A stretch of DNA of 16,150 bases from Parietichytrium sp. I65-24A (taxonomy: Eukaryota > Sar > Bigyra > Thraustochytrida > Thraustochytriidae): contig BLSF01000163.1 of NCBI GenBank assembly GCA_012862575.1, positions 1 through 16,150 of the forward strand, written 5' to 3'. The notes below the pieces were generated by a model, which worked only from the letters and a program-made list of their open reading frames with translations, did no database searches and was not told the DNA's origin. Below, piece by piece: positions 7,097 through 14,483 of the stretch. The stretch's first letter is position 1. Every line of letters starts with the position of its first letter. The translations under genes and the position numbers were made by a program.

Positions 7097-7782
7097 ATTT
7101 GTGCAATCATTTTTTCATTCAAACACATCCTCCAAATGACTTTGAACACTTCACGTGTGTCGATTGTAACGAATCTCACATTTGCCGCCAAGACACATGT
7201 CAATATATGGAATACAATAGTGATTATTTGATCACATGCAAACTTACTGGCAAATGTTACGGTCAGATGGTCTGTGACGTCAACAGTGACCCAGTTTCAG
7301 ATATTTCATCCGGTGACATGATCTATCGAAAAAGCTATTCAAATAAAAGAATGAAACGCATGCCCGTTGAATCTCCACTAGAGAGAGAAATGATCGAACA
7401 AGTTGTCAATGAACTCTATGTACCCAGCTCAATCACTTTGAACAAGCTTGAATGTTTAACGGATCAGATGCAACGAGTGTGGACTGATTTTGTCCGTTTA
7501 ATTTCTCCCGCCGCAACAGCTAAAAATGATAGACTACTGTTTACAGTAGCTATCATCTACTCATTAACAAAAGGTCTCTTTTCACTTGACAAGACTCGCA
7601 TTGTGGAAAAGGATGCGAGTTGGGTCCCGAAACGCTCCTCCAAGAAGAAGCAAACCCCAAAAGACTACACCCAGTTTGACATTCGAACGATTCGTGCAGG
7701 CATCAAGCGATTACAGAGTGTATTTCGAGGAGAACATCTGGTTGTGGATACTAGTCACGATGGTCAAGTTGCTCTCATATGA
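7093..7782 (+). CDS. Cys/His zinc-site protein, faintly like the herpesvirus UL92 family (229 aa)
   Basis: I chose the ATG at 7093 because it overlaps the preceding stop (ATGA); the frame is open from 7006. The N-terminal third carries a dense metal-binding pattern: C22-x2-C25-x3-H29-x-C31-x4-C36-x12-C49-x2-T52-G53-x-C55, with C61 further on. The H-x-C-x4-C block followed by C-x2-TG and the overall size recall the UL92-type proteins of beta/gammaherpesviruses, which belong to the viral late-gene transcription complex (family knowledge recalled, not tested). The C-terminal half is helical and has a basic patch at about 180-190 (KRSSKKKQTPK) suited to nucleic-acid binding. It overlaps the AT-hook gene by 23 nt. 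Alternatives are an unrelated zinc ribbon or treble-clef protein. Confidence 0.8.
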   Translation: MNLCNHFFIQTHPPNDFEHFTCVDCNESHICRQDTCQYMEYNSDYLITCKLTGKCYGQMVCDVNSDPVSDISSGDMIYRKSYSNKRMKRMPVESPLEREMIEQVVNELYVPSSITLNKLECLTDQMQRVWTDFVRLISPAATAKNDRLLFTVAIIYSLTKGLFSLDKTRIVEKDASWVPKRSSKKKQTPKDYTQFDIRTIRAGIKRLQSVFRGEHLVVDTSHDGQVALI

Positions 7783-8617
7783 ATATGTTGGCACGAGAAA
7801 ACCAAACCCAAAGAATAGTAGTAGTAGCAGTGAAGAAGAAGAAGAAGAAGAAGAAGAAGAAGAGCAATACTTTAGTTATACGAGTATACCGGTCAATGAA
7901 GGTGAGGAGGTAGTAGCACGACCAAAGGAGGAACAGAATGAAGAACAGCAGCAGAAACGAAGACGCGGTCGACCACCAGGAAGTAAAAACAAAGCGCAAA
8001 AAAAGACAACAAGAGCACGTGGAAGACCGCCTCGAAGAGAATCAACCAACAACAACAAGGTGCACATGAGTCATGAGAAAAAGATGGAAATCTTACATGA
8101 GGAGAAGGATCATGCTCTAGTTGCCAACTTGTTGAATGATTTGATGACAATTGATCATGAGCAGCAACAACAACTTGTCAGGTGCTACAGTACATTACTT
8201 TCACTACCGGCAAACATCATCAAGTTTCACTACATGTACGGGCGATGGATTTTTGTCATGGAAGGACGTGCAGCAGATGCGATTCATCAGTTGGTGCAAA
8301 CAAATCAAGTATGTAATCGCAAAGTGGATCCTGGCTACACGGGAGTGCAAGGGCATCGATTCTATTTAATGGCGTTTGTTGAGAAGGCGTTTAATGCTGC
8401 AGGCTTTGAGAATTGTCGTGACACATTTTACAAGGACATGGATGAGTTGATTCGACATGACATGGGATCAGTACTTGTCACCTATGGAATTGGAACGATT
8501 ATACAACCGGTTCGGGTGAACCGTAAAAAGGCCTTCACTGTCAAGGTTATCAATCTCGTGACCAATCAGGGAATCCACTTTGAACGATTTAACTTCAAGT
8601 GTGATTTATGTCTATGA
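7760..8617 (+). CDS. AT-hook DNA-binding protein with unknown C-terminal domain (285 aa)
   Basis: The open frame extends to 7586, but that part lies inside the preceding gene; Met at 7760 gives a short 23-nt overlap and is preferred. The order is: five Ser, then an uninterrupted run of 11 Glu (residues 25-35, GAA microsatellite), a Gln/Glu linker, two AT-hooks with RGRPP cores (69-73 and 87-91) in basic surroundings, and a folded domain of about 180 residues ending in CDLC. AT-hooks bind the minor groove of AT-rich DNA, and the repeat arms on both sides of the cluster are AT-rich, so binding there is possible (inference). The C-terminal domain is not recognised. It is the last gene of the central cluster; no AATAAA follows closely. 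Confidence 0.85.
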   Translation: MVKLLSYEYVGTRKPNPKNSSSSSEEEEEEEEEEEQYFSYTSIPVNEGEEVVARPKEEQNEEQQQKRRRGRPPGSKNKAQKKTTRARGRPPRRESTNNNKVHMSHEKKMEILHEEKDHALVANLLNDLMTIDHEQQQQLVRCYSTLLSLPANIIKFHYMYGRWIFVMEGRAADAIHQLVQTNQVCNRKVDPGYTGVQGHRFYLMAFVEKAFNAAGFENCRDTFYKDMDELIRHDMGSVLVTYGIGTIIQPVRVNRKKAFTVKVINLVTNQGIHFERFNFKCDLCL

Positions 8618-8631
8618 AATCTGAGAGATCA

Positions 8632-8701
8632 AAGAATTCGAACTCAAGACTTACCATTTGGATTATGTACTTGATACTTATAAGAGAACAAGCACTTGTT
8701 C
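8632..8701 (-). other. degenerate composite module next to the AT-hook gene
   Basis: Read on the minus strand: GAACAAGTGCTTGTTC (8701-8686), TATAAG (8682-8677), then GAGTTCGAATTC (about 8647-8636). The order matches the other modules, but the T-run is poor and the spacing shorter. Confidence 0.4.
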
Positions 8702-8731
8702 ATTCCTATGAATCTGATCGATGAATTTCTG

Positions 8732-8792
8732 GCGACACTACTAATTCCACCGCTGCAATGTCAATTGCATCGATGGGAATCAAGGGTGTCGC
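8732..8792 (+). repeat. 61-bp imperfect palindrome, copy D
   Basis: GCGACAC and GTGTCGC form the outer arms; ATTCC/GGAAT and a 9-bp inner arm with one mismatch (around GCAAT/ATTGC) close on a four-base tip. It marks the right edge of the central gene segment. Confidence 0.85.
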
Positions 8793-8805
8793 GACACTAT
8801 CTATT

Positions 8806-8940
8806 TCATATAAAAAAGTAAAAAACACAAAAAGGATTCGAACTCATGATTAGTAACTAAACAAAACTTAGATTAAACTATTTGGTTGTTACCTAACATG
8901 TACTTTATCGTAATATTTATAAGTGAACAAACAGTTGTTC
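8806..8940 (-). other. composite module, right copy 1
   Basis: On the minus strand: GAACAA-N4-TTGTTC (8940-8925), TATAAATAT (8921-8913), about 65 nt, GAGTTCGAATCC (8847-8836, with GTTCGAATC matching the Pol III B-box consensus GWTCRANNC), then T-runs down to about 8806. It is the inverted counterpart of 5307-5439 and lies between copy D and the first right-arm core. Confidence 0.5.
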
Positions 8941-9167
8941 ATTTCAAGATCAAGTCTTTGTTCTTTTTCTTACCAGTCTTCTTCCCAGTTGTCTTACCAA
9001 ATAAAAGTATTGAAATCAATAAAAGTTCCTGCAAGAGAGTTGGTGACTTGGAATTTGCCATTGGGTCTAGTGAACAACTTCCTTGCTCTCGAATTTGACA
9101 TCGAATTGGCGATTTGTCATTGAGTAATGAATCTGAAAGATTCATCATCGATGACTTCTGACTTCTG

Positions 9168-9228
9168 GCGACACTACTAATTCCGCCACTGCAATGTCAA
9201 TTGCATCGATGGGAATCAAGGGTGTCGC
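9168..9228 (+). repeat. 61-bp imperfect palindrome, copy E
   Basis: It differs from copy D by only one or two bases (CCGCCACTG against CCACCGCTG) and, like D, is followed by an A-rich stretch and a TTCGAA module. Confidence 0.85.
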
Positions 9229-9239
9229 GACACTATCAA

Positions 9240-9388
9240 CGGAAAAAAAAATAAAAAAACAAAAAAGGATTAACCCAAAAAAGGATTCGAACTCATGACT
9301 AGTAACTAAACAAACCTCAAATTAAACTACTTGGTTGTTACCTAACATGTACTTTACCGTAATATTTATAAGTGAACAAACATTGTTC
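9240..9388 (-). other. composite module, right copy 2
   Basis: On the minus strand: GAACAA-N3-TTGTTC (9388-9374), TATAAATAT (9370-9362), about 65 nt, GAGTTCGAATCC (about 9295-9284), then long T-runs to 9240. It is a close tandem relative of the module at 8806-8940, with palindrome copy E beside it. Confidence 0.5.
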
Positions 9389-10372
9389 ATTCAAAGATCA
9401 GTTCTCTGTTCATTTCTTACCAGTCTTCATACCAGTTGTCTTACCAAATAAAAGTATTGAAATTAATAAAAGTTCCTGCAAGAGAGTTGGTGACTTCGAA
9501 TTTGCCATTGGGTCTAGTGATCAATTCCTTGTACTTTCGAAACGTCGAATTTGCCATCGGGTCTATTGATCAATTATTTATTCTCTTTTTAAACATCGAA
9601 GTTGTCATCGAATTGGTGACTTCGAATTTGCCATCGGGTCAAGTGATGAATTCCTTGATCACTTTAAAAACTTCGAATTTGACATTGAGATTAAGTGAAC
9701 AACTTCCTTGTTCCCTAGTGCGATCAATTCTTTGTTCTTTTCTTACCAGTCTTCTTACCAGTTGTCTTACCAGTTAAAAGTATTGAAATTAATAAAAGTT
9801 CCTGCAAGAGAGTTGGTGACTTCGAATTTGCCATCGAGATTAAGTGATCAACTCTTTGAATTCGTTGATCACTTTAAAAACTTCGACTTTGACATTGAGA
9901 TTAAGTGAACAACTTCCTTGTTCTCTAGTTCGATCAGTTCTTTGTTCTTTTTTTACCAGTCTTCTTACCAGTTGTCTTACCAGTTAAAAGTATTGGAATC
10001 AATAAAAAGCTCCTGCAAGAGAGTTGGTGACTTCGAATTTGCCATCGAGTCTAGTGATCAACTCCTTGTTCTCTCGAAACTTCGAATTTGACATCGAGAA
10101 TAAGTGAACAACGAATTTGCCATCGAGAATAAGTGAACAACTTCTTTGTTCTCTAGCTCGATCAATTCTTTGTTCTTTTCTTACCAGTCTTCTTACCAGT
10201 TATCTTACCAATTAAAAGTATTGAAGTCAATAAAAGTTCCTGCAAGAGAGTTGGTGACTTCGAATTTGCCATTGGGTCCAGTGTTCAATTCCTTGTACTC
10301 TCTAAACTTCGAATTTGCCATCGAATTGGTGACCTGGAATTTGTCATCGGGTCTAGTGATCAATTCAGGTTA

Positions 10373-10433
10373 GCGATACTGATGATTTCAGCAATCCAAT
10401 AGCTATTGTATGTGTTGAAATCAGTGTTGTCGC
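10373..10433 (-). repeat. 61-bp imperfect palindrome, copy F
   Basis: It is the reverse complement of copy A (3680-3740) with a single difference, placing matching elements inside both arms. Confidence 0.85.
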
Positions 10434-10565
10434 AACTCCTTCGAATTTGCCATCGGGTCTAGTAATCAATTCTTTATTCTCTCTAAACATCGAATTAGAT
10501 CAAGTGAACAACTTCCTTGTTCTCTAGTTCGATCAATTCTTTGTTCTTTTCTTACCAGTTGTCTT

Positions 10566-11131
10566 ACCAAATAAAAGTATTGAAATCAATAAAAGTTCCT
10601 GCAAGAGAGTTGGTGACTTCGAATTTGCCATCGGGTCTAGTGATCAATTCCTTGTTCTCGAATTTGCCATTGGGTCTAGTGATCAACACTTTGTTCTCGA
10701 ATTTGCCATTGGGTCTAGTGTGATCAATTCCTTGTTCTACAGAAACTTCGAATACCGGTATGCCATGGAGACTAAGTGAACAACTCCTTGTTCTCTAGCT
10801 CGATCAATTCTTTGTTCTTTTCTTACCAGTCTTCTTACCAGCTGTCTTACCAAATAAAAGTATTGAAATCAATAAAAGTTCCTGCAAGAGAGTTGGTGAC
10901 TTCGAATTTGCCATCGGGTCTAGTGATCAATTCCTTGTTCTCGAATTTGCCATTGGGTCTAGTGATCAACACTTTGTTCTCGAATTTGCCATTGGGTCTA
11001 GTGTGATCAATTCCTTGTTCTACAGAAACTTCGAATACCGGTATGCCATGGAGACTAAGTGAACAACTCCTTGTTCTCTAGCTCGATCAATTCTTTGTTC
11101 TTTTCTTACCAGTCTTCTTACCAGTTGTCTT
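10566..11131 (+). repeat. recent tandem duplication, 283-bp unit
   Basis: The blocks starting at 10621 and 10904 are essentially identical over more than 200 bp (including a GAATACCGGTATGCCATGG stretch), shifted by 283 bp. A third, shortened copy follows. It points to recent unequal recombination or assembly of repeats. Confidence 0.75.
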
Positions 11132-11871
11132 ACCAAATAAAAGTATTGAAATCAATAAAAGTTCCTGCAAGAGAGTTGGTGACTTCGAATTTGCCATCGG
11201 GTCTAGTGATCAATTCCTTGTTCTCGAATTTGCCATTGGGTCTAATGATCAACTCTTTGTTCTCGAATATGCCATGGAGACTAAGTGAACAACTCCTTGT
11301 TGAACAACTTCCTTGTTCCCTAGTTCGATCAATTCTTTGTTCTTTTCTTACCAGTCTTCTTACCAGTTGTCTTACCAAATAAAAGTATTGAAATTAATAA
11401 AAGCTCCTGCAAGAGAGTTGGTGACTTCGAATTTGCCATCGAGATTAAGTGATCAACTCTTTGATCTCTCTAAACTTCGAATTTGCCATCGAGTCGGTGA
11501 CTTCGAATTTGTCATCGAGTTGGTGACTTCGAATTTGCCATCGGGTCAAGTGATGAATTCCTTGATCACTTTAAAAACTTCGAATTTGACATTGAGATTA
11601 AGTGAACAACTTCCTTGTTCCCTAGCTCGATCAATTCTTTGTTCTTTTCTTACCAGTTTTCTTACCAGTTCTCTTACCAAATAAAAGTATTGAAATCAAT
11701 AAAAGTTCCTGCAAGAGAGTTGGTGACTTCGAATTCGCCATCAGGTCTAGTGATCAATTCCTTGTTCTATTGAGACTAAGTGAACATGTATTCTTTGTTC
11801 TGAAGTATTGAAAATGGATAAAAGTTCTTGTTTGAGAGTTGATGAATTTATGAATAACTTAAGATAAGATG

Positions 11872-11932
11872 GCGACACTCTCCATTTCACCGATGCAATA
11901 TACATTGCATGGGATGAAATCAAGGGTGTCGC
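11872..11932 (+). repeat. 61-bp imperfect palindrome, copy G
   Basis: GCGACAC/GTGTCGC outer arms, CATTTCA/TGAAAT and TGCAAT/ATTGCA inner arms. It lies outside the last core, just before the 3' end of the next minus-strand gene; no counterpart is visible outside the left arm. Confidence 0.8.
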
Positions 11933-11942
11933 GAACATAATG

Positions 11943-12533
11943 TCATACTCTTTCAGTTTTATTAAACACATTTCGTTCAAATTCGCTAAATTTTGGGATC
12001 TTTTCGTTGCTATTGTGCTTGTAGCGCATGTAATATTGCAAGATGCGATTGGCTTCAGACGGATTCTTTCGCAACTCTGCTCTTACCAAAACGTCCTGTA
12101 GTTCCGTCAAGAACGTTTTGATAGCAGTATTGTACTCTGAGAGTGACATCACCTGCCCCTGCTGCTCCTGGTCTTGATCGACAACTGCATCATCATTACG
12201 AATCGTGATGACCTTTTCATCTTCATTGGCATCAAAGAACGGATGGGTTGTTTTTGTACTGATTGTGTAGATGTTATTCTTTAACTTTTCCAAGTATGGA
12301 TAGCTGTCCGGATGAAAGTGTTTGCGAATAGTTTCACGAACGCCATATGGACAGCTGTCAACAATTGTTTCAGCTTTCAAACCATTTTCGAGGAGATAGT
12401 AATGGATGTTGTAATACTTTTCAAGAGCGCTGCTACTATCTTTGATACTTTCACCGCTATATGGCTTGATTTCATCCACTGACACAGCCGAACCACCTCC
12501 TCCGATTGAATACCAGACAAGTGTTGTGGACAT
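11943..12533 (-). CDS. unknown protein (196 aa)
   Basis: I do not recognise a family. The N-terminus has a GGGG turn, residues 33-75 form a Tyr-rich, helical region, residues 114-127 are an Asp/Gln-rich linker (DQDQEQQGQ core), and residues 131-190 form a charged helical domain. No signal peptide, membrane segment or metal site is visible, so it is probably cytosolic or nuclear. It is divergent from dUTPase and shares a 97-bp promoter region with it; genes sharing such promoters here may be expressed at the same stage (inference). The coding frame ends 11 bp from palindrome copy G, so its mRNA may end in or near that hairpin. Confidence 0.75.
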   Translation of the reverse strand: MSTTLVWYSIGGGGSAVSVDEIKPYSGESIKDSSSALEKYYNIHYYLLENGLKAETIVDSCPYGVRETIRKHFHPDSYPYLEKLKNNIYTISTKTTHPFFDANEDEKVITIRNDDAVVDQDQEQQGQVMSLSEYNTAIKTFLTELQDVLVRAELRKNPSEANRILQYYMRYKHNSNEKIPKFSEFERNVFNKTERV

Positions 12534-12630
12534 ATTTATTCTCTATACTATACGGTAATACAGTTCAACGTATATATGTAAACTAAAAAAAGTCTCGAGG
12601 TCGGTTCAAAGCAAAAGCAAATACACAACG
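12534..12630. promoter_or_regulatory. bidirectional promoter for the 196-aa gene and dUTPase
   Basis: GTATATATGTAAAC at 12570-12583 is a TATA box readable on both strands, about 40 nt from the minus-strand start and 55 nt from the dUTPase start. Confidence 0.5.
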
Positions 12631-13068
12631 ATGAAGCAACATCAGCTTACGATCAAAGTCACCAAGGCAGATGTGAACGCGGTTGTTCCATCTCGCCAGG
12701 ATGAGCAAGACATCGGATTGGATCTCACGCTCATCCGGCTGATCAAGGTTGATGAATTCGGCACGGAATGGTACGACACTGGGATCAAAATCGAGCCTCC
12801 ACCTGGCTATTATACCGAGTTGATGGGCCGATCATCACTTGTCAAACATGGACGCCAACTTGCCAACTGTGTCGGCGTGATTGATGCCAATTACCGAGGT
12901 ACGTTGCAAGTCTGCCTGCGTCCATTCAAGCAACCTCCTCAACCATTAAAGTTGCCATTCCGCGCATGCCAGCTCATCTTGCGCCAAGCTCACTATGCTC
13001 GAGTGGAGGAGCAACATCAGCTCTCAGAAACAGCTCGTGGTGCGGGTGGATTTGGATCGACGGACTAA
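12631..13068 (+). CDS. dut: dUTPase (deoxyuridine 5'-triphosphate nucleotidohydrolase)
   Basis: This is a trimeric-type dUTPase of normal length (145 aa) that hydrolyses dUTP to dUMP and pyrophosphate, keeping uracil out of viral DNA and supplying dTMP synthesis. All five motifs are present: I around IGLDLT (28-33), II GRSSL (66-70), III GVIDANYRG (82-90) with the catalytic Asp85 and base-stacking Tyr88, IV FRACQLIL (110-117), and V RGAGGFGSTD (136-145). The final residue of motif V is Asp and the protein ends there, so the C-terminal lid is complete but without extension. No signal or transit peptide is present. The stop overlaps the stop of the convergent membrane gene (CTAAA at 13065-13069), so the two mRNAs overlap at their 3' ends. 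Confidence 0.96.
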   Translation: MKQHQLTIKVTKADVNAVVPSRQDEQDIGLDLTLIRLIKVDEFGTEWYDTGIKIEPPPGYYTELMGRSSLVKHGRQLANCVGVIDANYRGTLQVCLRPFKQPPQPLKLPFRACQLILRQAHYARVEEQHQLSETARGAGGFGSTD

Positions 13069-13694
13069 ATATTTACTATTTGTTTGTAATTTATAACTTT
13101 TCTAATGCTATAGAGATCCAGCCGGTATGCGATGAAAGCGATTGGCACGAGAAGACCAACGAATACGATACTGTACTGAAAGATACGAAATACTTTGACG
13201 TACGGAATATACCATGCAAAAGTGGCTTCTATACATTCACTGTCCATTACTACGCTGATGAGATTATTCGCCATAGTGCCATCAATAAACGAAACTATAA
13301 ATGCTACCGGGAAAAATAGTCCTGTGACAAAAGCTATGTATGGAAGCAAAGTTTTCACATCTACTGCAAAATTCCAATCTTCGATCGAATCTTGCAATGT
13401 CGATAATTCCGCGTCCATCCATGTCTGATTAGTCAAGTTAGACCAGTGATGAAATACACAATCTATCTTTGATGCAACACATTTTTCATCACTACTACAA
13501 ATCATTGCAGTGTCATCGCAATATTCACCAGCAACAATTTCATCCAGACATCCTACGAGAGACGTATGAATACTACTGGAACTTGATGACACGATGGTCA
13601 TGATAATTCCAAATACAAAACTGACAAAAAGATGCAGACTTATTGTAGTGCACAGAATGCACTTTATTTCACGGAGATTTGTAATTTGGCTCAT
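13065..13694 (-). CDS. three-span membrane glycoprotein, paralogue 1 (209 aa)
   Basis: This is one of two adjacent paralogues. An N-terminal hydrophobic segment (about 17-36) is followed by a Cys-rich extracellular or luminal domain (about 40-110) with C49, C59, C66, C72 and C79 and the shared block IDCVFHHWS, then two more membrane segments (about 116-138 and 172-191) with a short loop between them containing C154. NLT and NQT sequons near residues 86-91 suggest N-glycosylation. The five Cys spacing (C-x9-C-x6-C-x5-C-x6-C) is identical in the neighbour. I do not recognise the family; an envelope protein is plausible (inference). A TATA box lies about 32 nt before the start, and the ATG is preceded by an A-run and GA. 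Confidence 0.85.
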   Translation of the reverse strand: MSQITNLREIKCILCTTISLHLFVSFVFGIIMTIVSSSSSSIHTSLVGCLDEIVAGEYCDDTAMICSSDEKCVASKIDCVFHHWSNLTNQTWMDAELSTLQDSIEDWNFAVDVKTLLPYIAFVTGLFFPVAFIVSFIDGTMANNLISVVMDSECIEATFAWYIPYVKVFRIFQYSIVFVGLLVPIAFIAYRLDLYSIRKVINYKQIVNI

Positions 13695-13743
13695 TCTTTT
13701 TTTGAAGTGCTTTTTATGGATTATTATATATACTTTGGCTCTT
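13695..13743 (-). promoter_or_regulatory. promoter of membrane paralogue 1
   Basis: GTATATATAATAAT, read on minus at about 13732-13719, is a TATA box roughly 30 nt before the start codon. The leader ends in AAAAAAAGA directly before ATG. Confidence 0.55.
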
Positions 13744-14409
13744 CTAAATAGGTGCGGGCGACGGATTCATTTTTACTTTCTTATATTCATGTTTCCATTT
13801 TTTCACGTAGTCGATCACTTCATCTTTCCGTTTTTTCACGTAGTCGATCACGTCATCTTTCAATATCAGTCCTACTAATGTCATGATGGTTACGAACATA
13901 ATAAGAAATACGATCATGTACTGAAAATTACGAAACGCCTTAACGTAGGACATGTACCATCCAAAAGTGTCATTCATACAGTCGCTGTTCAATGACACGT
14001 TGATAAAGTTGCTTACGATATTGCCATCTATTAGAGCGATGATTAAAGATACCGGTGGGAGAAGCGCTGTCACAAACAATAAACCCAAAAATTGTGCTGG
14101 GCTGCCCACAAGACTCCCATCGTGGATCGAGCCTTCTAACGTCAATAAATCAGCGTCCATCCACGTCTTGTTGTATTCTTCAAGGTCGGACCAGTGATGG
14201 AAAACACAGTCGATCTCTGAGGCAATGCACTTTTCACCACTATCACAGACCATTACAGTGTCATTACAGTAGTCGCCAGCGACAATTTCATCCAAGCATA
14301 AAGTCAGAGGCTGAGTGAGGTTGTATTGTGTTACGTTCCACATGATGAATCCGAAAAGAAAAGCAGCAATGCCATGAGAAATACATGGGCAACATGCAGC
14401 CGCACTCAT
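13744..14409 (-). CDS. three-span membrane glycoprotein, paralogue 2 (221 aa)
   Basis: It is colinear with the 209-aa neighbour: hydrophobic N-terminal segment, Cys-rich domain with C38, C48, C55, C61 and C68 in the same spacing, the shared block IDCVFHHWS, TWMDA, two later membrane segments (about 107-127 and 162-183) and a loop Cys (144). It has more sequons (around N25, N30, N50, N80, N137 and N146), so it is probably heavily glycosylated. It differs by a longer basic cytoplasmic tail with an 11-residue tandem duplication (DDVIDYVKKRK, then DEVIDYVKKWK) encoded by a 33-nt direct repeat at about 13797-13861. The pair arose by tandem gene duplication. It shares a divergent promoter with the four-span membrane protein. 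Confidence 0.85.
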   Translation of the reverse strand: MSAAACCPCISHGIAAFLFGFIMWNVTQYNLTQPLTLCLDEIVAGDYCNDTVMVCDSGEKCIASEIDCVFHHWSDLEEYNKTWMDADLLTLEGSIHDGSLVGSPAQFLGLLFVTALLPPVSLIIALIDGNIVSNFINVSLNSDCMNDTFGWYMSYVKAFRNFQYMIVFLIMFVTIMTLVGLILKDDVIDYVKKRKDEVIDYVKKWKHEYKKVKMNPSPAPI

Positions 14410-14483
14410 TCTTCTTCTTATGTTGAATACATGCTAGTGCATGTATATATATACATAGACGAGTTTGATTTAAAAAAAGAAGA
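14410..14483. promoter_or_regulatory. bidirectional promoter built on a palindromic TATA
   Basis: ATGTATATATATACAT (14441-14456) is a perfect 16-bp palindrome about 30-40 nt from the start codons on both sides. Both starts carry the same context AAGAAGAATGA. Confidence 0.6.

Larger units (their letters stand above)
8949..11840 (-). repeat. right homologous-repeat arm, ten iteron cores
   Basis: This array contains ten cores in the opposite orientation to the left arm, near 8949, 9398, 9723, 9938, 10160, 10529, 10801, 11085, 11326 and 11630. They carry the same iterons (read as TCTTACCA), the AT-rich part and TTCCTGCAAGAGAGTTGGTG. The core at 10529 has one iteron fewer. The outermost end (11821-11840) has the variant GTTCTTGTTTGAGAG, whose reverse complement occurs only at the outermost end of the left arm (2963-2977), so the arms correspond end to end. 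Short frames open in several copies arise from the repeats and are not treated as genes. Copies E and F of the 61-bp palindrome lie inside. Confidence 0.9.

Noticed and set aside
7586-7759. Longer start for the AT-hook protein
   Set aside because: This part lies out of frame inside the zinc-protein gene and would create a 197-nt overlap; Met at 7760 is simpler.
8886-11684. Many 60-120 codon frames in the right arm with products such as SLFFSYQSSYQLSYQIKV
   Set aside because: They are translations of the repeated iteron core. They start and stop at different points in each copy, have no promoter at the expected distance, and mirror frames exist on the other strand in the left arm.
12966-13428. 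Plus-strand frames over the end of dUTPase and the first membrane paralogue
   Set aside because: They are shadows of well-supported genes in other frames and have no independent promoter.
13594-14318. Plus-strand frames opposite the membrane paralogues
   Set aside because: The minus-strand products are conserved between the two paralogues at the protein level, which shows which strand is coding.
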